A model generated the notes under the pieces. It did not search any database and had not been told where the DNA came from. It was given only the letters and a program-made list of their open reading frames with translations. The position numbers were made by a program, and so were the translations under genes. From NCBI GenBank assembly GCA_963802205.1, contig CAWDHW010000032.1, positions 62,001 to 126,000 on the forward strand: DNA of 64,000 nucleotides, written 5' to 3'. Positions 1 to 8,573 of this stretch are shown in pieces. Origin of the DNA: DYRB01 sp963802205 (GTDB taxonomy: Bacteria; Pseudomonadota; Gammaproteobacteria; Chromatiales; Chromatiaceae). The first letter of the stretch is position 1; each line of letters begins with the position of its first letter.

Positions 1-98
1 CCCGAGATCTGTGACCCGACCTCCCGGACACCCATCGAGCCGGCCAGCCCTCGCCGTACGATTTTTCCGTTTCGTGAGCGGACCCCGCTCTGTCGCGC

Positions 99-854
99 TC
101 ACCCGGGCCCCATCCCAGCGCCTTCGACGGGGCCCGCGGCCGCTCTCGGGCAGGGGCCGCAGGCCGGGACGACGATGAATCCCTCCCCGACGTCACCGTA
201 GGTCTTGAAGCGACCAGCCAGGAGCGCCTGGGCGGCCAGGGCGCAGAGGGCGGCATCGACCAGATCGATATTGGCCAGCGGTACCGTGGCAATGCCCACC
301 TCACGGAGCAGCGCGCGGCGCACGACGCCCTTCCCGCGGGCGGGCACGACCCTTCCGGCAAGGGCGCAGGCGACCGCTTGAGGGAAGGTCTCGCAGCAGA
401 TCGGGCCGGCGGCGGCATTGCCCCCGTCGAACAGCCGGAAGTGCGCTTCGATGACCCGGTAAAGAGCGGCCCCATTGAGCATCCAGCGATAGAAGTCGCG
501 GCCCGCGGCCGCCTCCAGGCTCGGGGTGGCAAAGGCATGGATGCCCTCGGCGGCAAGGGCGCGTTCGGCGGGCCTGGCCCTACCGGTGCGGCTCCAGCGA
601 CAGGGGGCATCGATAGCGACGGCCCGGGCGCCGACCTGGACGCACCAGGCGGCCACGGCCAGCGGGTCCGGCGACGCAAACTGGTCGAGATAGAGCCCAT
701 CCCGGAGGGCCACGGCGTGGAAGCCCTTGCGGGGGCCGCCGACATCGATCCCGACCACGACGGTCTCCGGGATCGGTGCGCACCCTGCTCCGCCCTGAGG
801 GCCTGGCTTCATCGCCGCCACGGCATCAGCACCGGGAACGGGCGTTCCGCGCAT
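99..854 (-). CDS. DUF429 family protein
   Basis: A 251-residue protein whose core starts with VVVGIDVGGPRKGFHAVAL (about residues 32-50), the usual opening of DUF429 proteins, which have an RNase H/actin-like fold (GIDxxxxxxG). Later blocks AIDAPC and the C-terminal DLVDAALCALAAQALL fit the same family, where the terminal Asp-rich helix supplies acidic residues. No biochemical function is established for most members. The first 30 residues are poorly conserved in character, so the true start may be further in. It stands alone and faces away from its downstream neighbour. The bases before it (1-98) hold no gene; they contain a short inverted repeat at 74-80/96-102. Confidence 0.75.
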   Translation of the reverse strand: MRGTPVPGADAVAAMKPGPQGGAGCAPIPETVVVGIDVGGPRKGFHAVALRDGLYLDQFASPDPLAVAAWCVQVGARAVAIDAPCRWSRTGRARPAERALAAEGIHAFATPSLEAAAGRDFYRWMLNGAALYRVIEAHFRLFDGGNAAAGPICCETFPQAVACALAGRVVPARGKGVVRRALLREVGIATVPLANIDLVDAALCALAAQALLAGRFKTYGDVGEGFIVVPACGPCPRAAAGPVEGAGMGPG

Positions 855-923
855 TCGGTCGCGTGGTGGACATTTCGTTCCTGTGGCGCTCTGTGGCGTG
901 GGCCCGTCATCCTCCGGCAGGAT

Positions 924-1739
924 TCAGTGCGGCCTGATTCCAAGGAGGTTGCGGACCCGCTTCCAGGGATGCACGGCCACCGGGGCCTCCCCGGCCTTCC
1001 GGTCGAAGAAGAATCCGGTCGAGGAGCCGCCGTCGAGGTTGATGGCCTGATCGACCCGCCAACTGGTCAAGGCACCCGGCGCGGCGAGAGATTGCCCAAG
1101 CTCGCCAAGGGTGAGCGTGCTCAGGGTGGCGCCGAGCACCCAGCGCCCGCGCCCATCTGTGGCGACAAAGGTCCGGCGCCGGGGATCCGACGTGGAAAGG
1201 CCCCGCACCGCCTGACCCCCTTCCACCAGGTAGGGGCCGGTCTGCAACAAGGCGGTGATGCCCGGGTGATCCTGGAACTGGGCCCGCCGGACGATGTGGG
1301 TGCCCCTGCCATCGCCGTAGACCACGCCACTGAGGAGTTTCGCGGTCTCGAACCGGTTGATCCGTGTCCCCCGCGAGATCACCAGCCCGGATGGCCGCCA
1401 GTCCGGATGAAAAAAGCCGCCGTTCACCCCCGCGACACAGCCCTGGGCCCGGAAGGCGTCCCCCAGGGTCGGATAGGCGGGCTCGGGACCGGCCCCGAGA
1501 TCGACAACCTCCAGGCGAAACGCCCGAGAGGTGAAAAATGCCAGGTGCGCAGTGACCTGCCTGCCGTCGGATGGACGGACCGCCGTGCGTTTGGCGTAGA
1601 ACAGGTCCGAGGTGCTGTCCCGGCGGTCCGGTTCCACGGCGGGCTTCCATTCCGCGGCGAGCGCGTTGGGGGCAACCGCGAGCAGGAGGCAGAGGAGAAG
1701 GTGTGACGAGGTCATGAGGCGAGCTGTGCTTGGCTTCAT
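924..1739 (-). CDS. Secreted phosphodiester glycosidase (NAGPA domain)
   Basis: About 271 residues beginning with a signal peptide (KPSTARLMTSSHLLLCLLL then AVAPNALA). The mature part carries the phosphodiester glycosidase (NAGPA/DUF2233) hallmarks VAGVNGGFF, LLQTGPYLV, RRTFVATDGRG and INLDGGSSTGF. In characterised relatives this fold removes N-acetylglucosamine linked through a phosphodiester; the bacterial substrate is unknown, and a periplasmic role in glycan or exopolysaccharide trimming is inference. The start at 1739 overlaps the stop of the upstream ribbon-helix-helix gene by ATGA. A second Met eight codons in (1715) directly before the hydrophobic stretch is an alternative start. Confidence 0.82.
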   Translation of the reverse strand: MKPSTARLMTSSHLLLCLLLAVAPNALAAEWKPAVEPDRRDSTSDLFYAKRTAVRPSDGRQVTAHLAFFTSRAFRLEVVDLGAGPEPAYPTLGDAFRAQGCVAGVNGGFFHPDWRPSGLVISRGTRINRFETAKLLSGVVYGDGRGTHIVRRAQFQDHPGITALLQTGPYLVEGGQAVRGLSTSDPRRRTFVATDGRGRWVLGATLSTLTLGELGQSLAAPGALTSWRVDQAINLDGGSSTGFFFDRKAGEAPVAVHPWKRVRNLLGIRPH

Positions 1740-1981
1740 GCAGCCGCGACCAGTTCCCGAATGTCGGGTAGATTCTCCGCGGCCTGGCCGAGTTCCGGCT
1801 GATCGTGCAGGAGATCGATCGCCCGACCCAGGCGCCGGCCCGCTCTGGCCGCAGCCCCACGCTCCGGGTACTCGCGCAAGGCGTCGTTGATGACCCACCC
1901 CTTGGAACGGTGCAGGCGGGCGGCAGGCGATTCCAGTCGGCTCAACATGTCGTCCGGCACCCGGATACTGGTCATGCCCAT
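1736..1981 (-). CDS. CopG-type ribbon-helix-helix protein (orphan antitoxin-like)
   Basis: An 81-residue protein. Its N-terminus MTSIRVPDDMLSRLESPA followed by RSKGWVINDALREY is a typical ribbon-helix-helix DNA-binding domain of the kind found in type II antitoxins. AGGAG seven bases before the ATG at 1981 supports that start over the Met two codons later. No toxin gene follows: the next gene, overlapping by ATGA, encodes a secreted glycosidase. It could be an orphan antitoxin left after toxin loss, or a plain regulator. Confidence 0.65.
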   Translation of the reverse strand: MGMTSIRVPDDMLSRLESPAARLHRSKGWVINDALREYPERGAAARAGRRLGRAIDLLHDQPELGQAAENLPDIRELVAAA

Positions 1982-2019
1982 CAGGATGCTCCTGGCGGAT
2001 GTAGTTCACCGCATTCTAT

Positions 2020-2547
2020 ATGCTGGCTCGGTTGACTGGGGCCCTGGTCCGATCCGATCCTGTCGCAATGCACGGCAGCAAGCAGCCGGTCCAGGATGGC
2101 GACTACCTGCTGCTGGAGCTGATCGACTCCGCCCGGGCTGGCTCCATCACCGGGACCACTGTCGTCGTCGAGCGACAGGAGACCGGGGAGGACCAGTACC
2201 ACCCACTCAAAGAGGACACTGCCTTGGACGACCAAAACCGCATCGAGATCGAGGCCGCCGCGTTCCGCGGCCTGGTGGAACATCTGCAAAGGCGCACGGA
2301 CGTGCAGAACATCGACCTGATGAATCTGGCCGGCTTCTGCCGCAACTGCCTGAGCAAGTGGTACCTGGCCGCCGCCGCAGAGCGAGGGGTCGAACTGGAC
2401 TATGCGGCCGCCTGCGAGGCGGTCTACGGCATGCCCTATGCGGACTGGAAGCAGCGCTACCAGAGGGAGGCGAGTCCCGAGCAGCAGCAGGCCTTCGAGG
2501 CGACCAAGCCCCTTCATGCCTATGTGAGCGGCCACCACAAGGGCTGA
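2020..2547 (+). CDS. DUF1244 protein, fused in frame to an S24/LexA-like remnant
   Basis: Residues about 69-175 are a full DUF1244 protein: DDQNRIEIEAAAFRGLVEHL, then VQNIDLMNLAGFCRNCLSKWY with the paired cysteines and YGMPYADWK. Family members are about 100 residues and start at MDD, which here corresponds to a TTG codon at 2224 with AGAGGA upstream; that is the likely translation start. The first 68 residues (VQDGDYLLLELIDS, AGSITGTTVVVERQ) resemble the C-terminal peptidase S24/LexA-like domain seen at the end of some helicases, cut off abruptly. I read this as a recombination scar placing a domain fragment in frame ahead of the gene. Function of DUF1244 is unknown. Confidence 0.7.
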   Translation: MLARLTGALVRSDPVAMHGSKQPVQDGDYLLLELIDSARAGSITGTTVVVERQETGEDQYHPLKEDTALDDQNRIEIEAAAFRGLVEHLQRRTDVQNIDLMNLAGFCRNCLSKWYLAAAAERGVELDYAAACEAVYGMPYADWKQRYQREASPEQQQAFEATKPLHAYVSGHHKG

Positions 2548-2694
2548 GTTGGGGGTCGCCGACGTCGGACGCGGGCGGCGGAAACCGGCCCCGCATGGCC
2601 GTGGGTCATTCCAAGGCATAACATATGCGACGCAACGGGCGTATTGCAGCCGACTGTTTCCAGTTCTTGCCAGAGCAGCACCCAAGGGGCGGCC

Positions 2695-3540
2695 ATGAAA
2701 ACTCCAAAAAGTCTCGAACCGCTGGTGCGCGACGGCCTGATCGATGAAGTCATACGCCCGCTCAAGAGCGGTAAGGAGGCGGCCGTCTATGTCGTGCGCT
2801 GTGCGGGCGAGGTCTGCTGCGCCAAGGTCTACAAGGAGGCCAACAAGCGGGGCTTCCATAAGCAGGCGTTGTATCAGGAAGGACGCAAGGTGCGTAACAG
2901 TCGGCAGGCCCGAGCCATGGAAAAGGGCACGCGCTGGGGGCGCGAACAGCAGGAAGAGGTGTGGCAAAACGCCGAGGTCGATGCCCTGTATCGCCTCGCC
3001 GCCGCCGGGGTGCGTGTGCCCCAACCCCATAACTTCATCGACGGCGTGTTACTCATGGAACTGGTCGCCGATGAACACGGGGCCGCGGCGCCCAGGCTCG
3101 GCGACCTTGACCTGACCGGCGCCCAGGCGCTGGAGTATCACGGGCTGCTGATCGCAGAGGTAGTCAAGATGCTCTGTGTCGGAATCGTCCACGGCGACCT
3201 GTCGGAATTCAATATCCTGGTTGATACCCATGGCCCGGTGATCATCGATCTGCCCCAGGCAGTCGATGCGGCGGCCAACAACAATGCCGCCAGGATGTTG
3301 GAGCGCGATGTCAACAACCTCGCGGCCTGGTTCGGGCGTTTTGAGCCGGAACTGCTTGCCACCAGTTATGGCAAGGAGATCTGGCACATCTACGAGAGCG
3401 GCAATCTGACACCCGACGTCAAACTCACCGGCCATTTCAAGAACAGCAACAAACACGCCGACCTGGACAGCATCATGAGGGAAATCAATGATGCGCGAGA
3501 CGAGGCGATCCGGCGAAAAGAACACCTCGCAAACCTGTGA
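2695..3540 (+). CDS. RIO-type serine protein kinase
   Basis: A 281-residue RIO kinase. The P-loop-like segment and catalytic Lys lie in RPLKSGKEAAVYVVRC and CCAKVYKE; the catalytic loop is GIVHGDLSEFNILV and the metal-binding Asp is in VIIDLPQAVDA, both diagnostic of the RIO family. Bacterial RIO kinases are poorly characterised; archaeal and eukaryotic members act in ribosome maturation. The ATG at 2695 sits after AAGGGG. The gene is followed after 25 bases by the small VF530-type gene on the same strand, which may be cotranscribed. Confidence 0.88.
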   Translation: MKTPKSLEPLVRDGLIDEVIRPLKSGKEAAVYVVRCAGEVCCAKVYKEANKRGFHKQALYQEGRKVRNSRQARAMEKGTRWGREQQEEVWQNAEVDALYRLAAAGVRVPQPHNFIDGVLLMELVADEHGAAAPRLGDLDLTGAQALEYHGLLIAEVVKMLCVGIVHGDLSEFNILVDTHGPVIIDLPQAVDAAANNNAARMLERDVNNLAAWFGRFEPELLATSYGKEIWHIYESGNLTPDVKLTGHFKNSNKHADLDSIMREINDARDEAIRRKEHLANL

Positions 3541-3565
3541 TCGCAACCAAGGCATTTCGTCGCAG

Positions 3566-3781
3566 ATGAACGACCATCAGCCCGGCAATCCGCTGCACGG
3601 CATTACCCTGGAAGCGTTGCTGGTCCGACTCGTCGCGGATTATGGATGGCAGGAATTGGGCCGCCGCATCGACATCGCCTGCTTCAATCATGAGCCAAGC
3701 ATCAAGTCCTGCCTGAAGTTCTTGCGTAAGACCCCCTGGGCCAGGGCCAAGGTCGAAGCGTTGTACCTGCACACGAGATGA
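3566..3781 (+). CDS. VF530 family (DUF2132) small DNA-binding protein
   Basis: A 71-residue protein with the full family signature: NPLHGITLEALLVRLV, YGWQELGRRIDIACF, PSIKSCLKFLRKTPWAR and VEALYL. The family is named after Vibrio VF530, whose structure suggests nucleic-acid binding; its role is unknown. I place the start at ATG 3566, because the codons upstream overlap the end of the RIO kinase gene and match nothing in the family. Confidence 0.85.
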   Translation: MNDHQPGNPLHGITLEALLVRLVADYGWQELGRRIDIACFNHEPSIKSCLKFLRKTPWARAKVEALYLHTR

Positions 3782-3883
3782 GGTTGGCTCGTTTCCATGT
3801 GATCGGACTACCCCGGCACGGCTGGCACCCTCATAAGAGCTGTCGCATGTTAACGGCAAGTTTCCGCCCAGACGGCGGAGGAG

Positions 3884-5059
3884 ATGTCCAGCGTGGAGAC
3901 CGGACCCGGCCCGATGCCGGCCGCTACGGCCCCAAGCACGCGGCTTGATGCGGCCACCGCAGGTCCTGCCATCCTGCGCCTGGGCGGGTCCTGGCGCTTG
4001 GAGCGGTCTCTGCCGGAGATCGACGACCTGGCCGGGGACCTGGACGCGATCACCCCGGCCCCGTCTGCCCTGGTGCTGGATTGTTCCGGGCTCACGGATT
4101 GGGACTCCGGCCTTGTGGCCTATCTCCTCGGGGTAAGGGACCTGGCGATGCAGCGGGACCTGCCAATGGACGAGGCCGGGTTACCCGACGGGGTGCAGGG
4201 GTTGCTGCGCCTGGCCACCGCGGTCCCGGATCGCTCCGGGGGCAAGCCCGCCGCCCTCGACGGCAGTTTCCTGCGCGAGGTGGGCGCGGAGGCCTTGGGC
4301 CTGATCCGCTCCACCGGCGAGATCATGGAATTTCTCGGGGAGGTGGCCCTGTCTCTGCGCCGTCTGATCCGGGGCCAGGCCCGGTTGCGCAGGGCCGACC
4401 TGTGGCTGGCGATCCAGGAGGCCGGGGCCCAGGCCCTGCCTATCGTCAGCATGGTCAGCTTTCTCGTGGGGATGATCCTCGCCTACGTCGGGGCCCAGCA
4501 GCTCGCCAAGTTCGGGGCCCGCATCTTCGTGGCGGATCTGGTGGGACTTGCCACGGTCATCCAGATGGGGGCCCTGGTCACCGCCATCGTACTGGCCGGG
4601 CGCACCGGGGCCGCCTACGCGGCCCACATCGGGACCATGCAGGTCAACGAGGAGGTGGATGCGCTCCGTACCCTGGGCCTCTCCCCCATGGACTTCCTGG
4701 TCCTGCCGCGGATGCTGGCCCTGGTGCTGATGACCCCGCTGCTGACCGTTTACTCCGATCTCATGGGTATCCTCGGCGGGGCCCTGGTTGGGGTCCTGGT
4801 GGGGGGCCTCAGCCTCACCGAGTACTTCAACGAGACCCAGGCCGCCATTGGCCTGAACCATGTCATCCAGGGGCTCATCAGCGCCGCCTTCTACGGGGCC
4901 ATCGTCGCCGTCTCCGGCTGCCTGCGCGGGATGCAGTGCGGGCGCAGCGCCGCGGCCGTGGGCGAGGCGACCACCTCCGCGGTGGTCACTGCCATCGTCT
5001 TCATCGTCATCGCCGCGGCGGTCCTGACCGTGGTCTTCAACGCCATGGGGTTGTCGTGA
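3884..5059 (+). CDS. mlaE: MlaE-family lipid ABC transporter permease with N-terminal STAS domain
   Basis: A 391-residue inner-membrane protein. Residues about 20-125 look like a STAS domain (PAILRLGGSWRLE, ALVLDCSGLTDWDSGLVAYLL), the role played by the separate MlaB in Escherichia coli. The rest is an MlaE permease with five or so hydrophobic segments and conserved LVTAIVLAGRTGAAYAA and MQVNEEVDALRTLGL. It should work with the ATPase and MCE protein encoded next to it to move phospholipids between the membranes. The stop overlaps the GTG start of the ATPase gene (GTGA). The STAS-MlaE fusion means no separate mlaB is needed. Confidence 0.9.
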   Translation: MSSVETGPGPMPAATAPSTRLDAATAGPAILRLGGSWRLERSLPEIDDLAGDLDAITPAPSALVLDCSGLTDWDSGLVAYLLGVRDLAMQRDLPMDEAGLPDGVQGLLRLATAVPDRSGGKPAALDGSFLREVGAEALGLIRSTGEIMEFLGEVALSLRRLIRGQARLRRADLWLAIQEAGAQALPIVSMVSFLVGMILAYVGAQQLAKFGARIFVADLVGLATVIQMGALVTAIVLAGRTGAAYAAHIGTMQVNEEVDALRTLGLSPMDFLVLPRMLALVLMTPLLTVYSDLMGILGGALVGVLVGGLSLTEYFNETQAAIGLNHVIQGLISAAFYGAIVAVSGCLRGMQCGRSAAAVGEATTSAVVTAIVFIVIAAAVLTVVFNAMGLS

Positions 5060-5823
5060 GCACCCCGACCGGGGAGTTCCAGGTCCGTGTAGAGGGGCTT
5101 TCCGTCGCCTACGGTGACTTTTCGGTCCAGCAGGACCTGAACTTCGGCATCCGCCGCGGCGACGTCTTCATCGTCATGGGGCCGAGCGGCTGCGGCAAGA
5201 CCACCGTCATGCGCAGCCTCATCGGGCTGCTGGCCCCGACGGCGGGTCGGGTCCTCTATGGGAGCGAGAGTCTGTGGGAGGGCGACGCCTCCGAGCGGGC
5301 GTGCCTGATGCGGCGCAACGGGGTCATGTACCAGAGCGGGGCCCTCTGGTCCTCCCTGACCCTCGGCGAGAACGTCGGCCTGCCCCTGGAGCAATACACC
5401 GATCTCTCGCCCCGCCAGATCCGCGACATTGCCGCCTACAAGCTGGCCCTGGTGGGGCTAAAGGGGTTCGACGACTTCTACCCGGCCCAGGTCAGCGGCG
5501 GGATGCAGAAGCGGGTGGGGGTGGCCCGGGCCATGGCCCTGGACCCGGATACCCTGTTCTTCGACGAGCCCTCCGCCGGGCTCGACCCCATCAGCGCCCG
5601 CCACCTCGACAATCTGATCCTGCAACTGCGTGACGGGCTCGGTACCACCATGGTGGTGGTCACCCATGAGCTGGCGAGCCTGTTGGCCATCGGCGACGAC
5701 GCCGTCTTTCTCGATGCGGAGACCAAGACCATGTTGACCACCGGCAAACCCAGCGAGCTGCGGGACCACTGCCCGGATGCACGGGTGCGGGCCTTTCTCA
5801 CCCGCGGCGAGGCAGCGCCATGA
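5056..5823 (+). CDS. mlaF: MlaF-type ABC transporter ATP-binding protein
   Basis: About 255 residues from a GTG start at 5056, embedded in the stop of mlaE. Walker A is GPSGCGKTTVM, the ABC signature VSGGMQKRVGVARAM, Walker B TLFFDEPSAGLDP and the H-loop VVVTHE. The sequence QSGALWSSLTLGENVGLPL is typical of the MlaF/MKL branch. It supplies ATP hydrolysis to the MlaE permease at the cytoplasmic face. The stop overlaps the next start (ATGA), so the three genes look translationally coupled. Confidence 0.92.
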   Translation: MSTPTGEFQVRVEGLSVAYGDFSVQQDLNFGIRRGDVFIVMGPSGCGKTTVMRSLIGLLAPTAGRVLYGSESLWEGDASERACLMRRNGVMYQSGALWSSLTLGENVGLPLEQYTDLSPRQIRDIAAYKLALVGLKGFDDFYPAQVSGGMQKRVGVARAMALDPDTLFFDEPSAGLDPISARHLDNLILQLRDGLGTTMVVVTHELASLLAIGDDAVFLDAETKTMLTTGKPSELRDHCPDARVRAFLTRGEAAP

Positions 5824-6848
5824 GCAAACAAGCCAACCCGACGGTTATCGGCGGCTTCGTCCTGGGGGCCTTGGTCCTGGTAGTCGTCGGCATCCTGGTC
5901 TTCAGCAGCGGGGTCTGGTTCAAACATCGGGTGGCCATGGTGACCTACTTCCCAGGCTCGGTGCAGGGCCTCGCCGTCGGGGCCCAGGTCCAGTTCCAGG
6001 GGGTCGAGATTGGCCAGGTCACGGGCATCAGGGTGAACTATGTGCCGGGGGAGAACGGCTTTCGCATCCCGGTCGCCTACGACATCTGGCCGGACAGCCT
6101 CGGCGCTATTGATCCCGGGGAGAAGGACCTGGACCCCGGTGCCTTCGCCAAGCGCCTGGTGGTGGAGCGCGGACTGCGTGCCAAGCTCGAGCCGGTGAGT
6201 CTGGTCACCGGGCAGTACATGGTATCCCTCAGCCTGGGTGCAACCAGTCCACCCATCTACATCGGCGCGGCGGATGGCGCCATCGAGATCCCGGCCGTCG
6301 AGTCCACCCGCGAGCGCGTTATGGACATGCTTGAGAAGGTCCCCCTCGACCGACTGGCAGACGAGGCCACCGGGGCCCTGATGGCGATCCGCCAACTGAT
6401 GGACTCGGGGGACATCCAGGCCCTCATCGCCCACACCGACGACAGCGTGGGGCGTATCGGCAAGCTGGCGGATGGCATCGAGGCCCAGGTCAAGACCCTC
6501 GGGGAGCGTGTCGATCACACCCTCGGCGACTATGCCCAACTCGCCACGACCCTCAACGCCCGCGTTGGCGGCCTGGCGGACCGCATCGAGGCCGCCAGCG
6601 CCGAGGTGACGCGCCTGGCCCAGCACCTGGACACCCAGGTCGATCCCTTGAGCGCCCGGGCCTCCGCGGCCCTGGGGCAGACGGAACGCACCCTGGCGAC
6701 GGCGCAAGGCCTGCTGGCCAAGGGTTCGGATCTGCGCGTCGGCATTGACCAGTTGCTCCAGTCCGCCACAAGTGCCGCGCGCTCCCTGCGCGACCTCGCC
6801 GATTACCTGGAGCGTCACCCCGAGGCCCTGTTGCAGGGCAAGCGCTAG
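5820..6848 (+). CDS. mlaD: MlaD/MCE-domain substrate-binding protein
   Basis: A 342-residue protein with one N-terminal transmembrane anchor (VIGGFVLGALVLVVVGILVF) and an MCE domain (residues about 40-150: MVTYFPGSVQGLAVGAQV, FQGVEIGQVTGIRVN). The remaining 190 residues are helical and rich in Ala, Asp and Leu, predicted coiled coil, longer than MlaD of E. coli and closer to the longer MCE proteins that may bridge the periplasm. No mlaC gene follows, so lipid delivery may rely on this C-terminal extension; that is inference. Confidence 0.88.
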   Translation: MSKQANPTVIGGFVLGALVLVVVGILVFSSGVWFKHRVAMVTYFPGSVQGLAVGAQVQFQGVEIGQVTGIRVNYVPGENGFRIPVAYDIWPDSLGAIDPGEKDLDPGAFAKRLVVERGLRAKLEPVSLVTGQYMVSLSLGATSPPIYIGAADGAIEIPAVESTRERVMDMLEKVPLDRLADEATGALMAIRQLMDSGDIQALIAHTDDSVGRIGKLADGIEAQVKTLGERVDHTLGDYAQLATTLNARVGGLADRIEAASAEVTRLAQHLDTQVDPLSARASAALGQTERTLATAQGLLAKGSDLRVGIDQLLQSATSAARSLRDLADYLERHPEALLQGKR

Positions 6849-6862
6849 CGAGGCTTCGCCTC

Positions 6863-7015
6863 AGAGGTTGTGAGATACGCGTCTTCAACGGGCGAACCCG
6901 CGGTTTCCAGTAGGTTGGGCCGACGCAGGAGGCCCAACAATCCGAGGGTTACATTGGCCTTGTCGTTGGGCCTCGTTCCTCGGCCCAACCTACAGGGGGT
7001 TCTTTCACAACCTCT
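6863..7015. repeat. Palindromic intergenic repeat with perfect 11-bp termini
   Basis: A 153-bp element between mlaD and the next, convergent gene. Its ends are the 11-bp perfect inverted repeat AGAGGTTGTGA (6863-6873) and TCACAACCTCT (7005-7015). Inside is a second, 14-bp perfect inverted repeat, GTAGGTTGGGCCGA (6910-6923) with its complement at 6980-6993, and a third, GGCCCAAC/GTTGGGCC (6931-6938/6965-6972). It has no coding capacity. The structure fits a REP/MITE-like element and may also terminate both converging transcripts. Confidence 0.75.
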
Positions 7016-7920
7016 CAGTCCATCGGGATTCCCACGGCGACGGGCTTGCCCTGACCAACGGCCGGTCCGCTCGCCTGGACCCCCGTGGGTACGGGGCAGG
7101 ACCCGGCTGAGAAGATCTGGGCGCGCTCCTTGGCCCGGCGGCTAGGCGACAGCCGCCATAGCCCCTTCACGTCCAGCCGCCCCACCAGCTTCTGAATCGC
7201 GCACTCGCAGGCATCCCGGGCCCCATCCACCAGGGCACTGCGCGACCCCAGGATGGCTGCAACGCCAAGCTCGGGATTGGCCGCCGCAGCCCGTGCGCGG
7301 AGCACCTCGCCGGTGAGGGCCGAGACCACGCACTCCATCTGGGCCACCTGCCGCAGGACCCGGTTGTCCTCATCCGCAAACAGGTCGCGCTCGATCTCAG
7401 CGCCCTTGCTGCGCCACTTCTTGCCCAGAGGGCTGGCATAGAACCGGTTGACCTGGGTCAGCTCGCCCACGCTGAAGGTCGCCTTGAAGCTGGCGGCCAA
7501 GCGCTTGCCCATGCGCCGCTGCAACTCCGACGGCTGCCCCCGCTCCGCCAGGGAGCCGTAGAGGACGCTGCTGTAGGTCGTCTGGACCTTACGCCCCAAA
7601 GGCGTATCGAAGAAGGCCACCAGTTCGCTCAACTCTGCCTCGCTGAAGGCATCTGCATAGCGCCCGGCGAGCATCTGCTGCACCCGCGCCATTCCCTCCT
7701 CGCCCTGGCGCTTGACAAGATACTCGGCGGTATCCCGCGGGTCGCCAGGGGCAAAGAGCCGCTCCAACATCGCCGTGACATAGATATCGGACATGACCAC
7801 CGCCAGGCGCATGGCCGGACCGGTCGGGCCGCCGGGGACGCTGGCACAGCCGCTAAAGACCAGGGCAACGGCCAGAGCGAGCCACAGGCCTGGGATACGG
7901 GGATGACTGGATCTCGACAC
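7015..7920 (-). CDS. Lipoprotein with DUF2059-like repeats
   Basis: A 301-residue predicted lipoprotein: hydrophobic signal LWLALAVALVFSGC with the lipobox cysteine at about residue 25. Two copies of a DUF2059-like helical motif follow, FSEAELSELVAFFDTPLGRK and FSVGELTQVNRFYASPLGKK. The last 60 residues, from about KLVGRLDVKGLWRLSPS on, look unordered. Function unknown; probably envelope-located. It runs towards the mla operon and is separated from it by the palindromic repeat, whose right end touches this gene's stop codon. Confidence 0.65.
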   Translation of the reverse strand: MSRSSHPRIPGLWLALAVALVFSGCASVPGGPTGPAMRLAVVMSDIYVTAMLERLFAPGDPRDTAEYLVKRQGEEGMARVQQMLAGRYADAFSEAELSELVAFFDTPLGRKVQTTYSSVLYGSLAERGQPSELQRRMGKRLAASFKATFSVGELTQVNRFYASPLGKKWRSKGAEIERDLFADEDNRVLRQVAQMECVVSALTGEVLRARAAAANPELGVAAILGSRSALVDGARDACECAIQKLVGRLDVKGLWRLSPSRRAKERAQIFSAGSCPVPTGVQASGPAVGQGKPVAVGIPMD

Positions 7921-7950
7921 GGGACAAACTCCTTCGCCGCAGCGCCGGCC

Positions 7951-8442
7951 CTAATGGGCGTCGCCCACCGGGCGTAGCGCAGCAGACGAAATCAGCACGT
8001 TGAAGTGGGTGCTCCAGACGGCAGCGGTGGGGTAGAGGCTGAGATCGACCCCAGTTGGGATGGCGTAACCCTGGGCCCCGGCGAACCCCTGGAGGGCGCC
8101 CAGGTCTACGAACATGGACTCGTCCACCCGGGTGTCGGGACCAACCTCCGGCAGGGGTGTCAGATAGAGGCGATAGCCTGGCCCCGGTCCAACCTCGAAG
8201 TCCGGCGCTAGTTCCAGCCGGGTTTGGGAGAGGCGTAGGCTGCCGGACCCATAGTGGATCGGGTCCTTGGGGTCGGGCTGCCCGAAGCGGCCCTCCGCCA
8301 GGATCGTCCCCATGGGAGCTGCCGCGGACCCAGCGGGCATGAGCGCGGGGAACAACTCGGGGAAGGTGGCCAGTCCGAGGCCAAAGCCGAAGATGGAACC
8401 GAAGATGGCGCCAACCACAAGGCCGGCCGTGCGCTGTTTCAT
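7951..8442 (-). CDS. DM13 domain membrane-anchored protein
   Basis: About 163 residues. A glycine-rich N-terminal membrane segment (GLVVGAIFGSIFGFGLGLA) is followed by a DM13 domain: GSLRLSQTRLELAPDFEVGP, YRLYLTPLP and VDLGALQGFAGAQGYAIP. DM13 domains have been proposed to take part in electron transfer, but the role here is unknown. The Met at 8442 (KQRTAGLVVG) is preferred to one four codons earlier. It is 30 bases upstream of the lipoprotein gene on the same strand, so the two may be cotranscribed. Confidence 0.75.
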   Translation of the reverse strand: MKQRTAGLVVGAIFGSIFGFGLGLATFPELFPALMPAGSAAAPMGTILAEGRFGQPDPKDPIHYGSGSLRLSQTRLELAPDFEVGPGPGYRLYLTPLPEVGPDTRVDESMFVDLGALQGFAGAQGYAIPTGVDLSLYPTAAVWSTHFNVLISSAALRPVGDAH

Positions 8443-8573
8443 GCAAACCCTCAACTACGTCGCCCCGGCGGCGCAGGCGGCGGTGCCAAGGTCGGAGCGC
8501 GCAGTGTACCAGAGCGGGGCCACCAACCGGCCCCCGGGACAGGGATTAGGGCGATAGCGGGCCGGCGCGGGCG

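Noticed and set aside
74..102. Hairpin at the left edge as a terminator for the DUF429 gene
   Set aside because: The 7-bp stem overlaps the stop codon and lacks a T run in the gene's direction.
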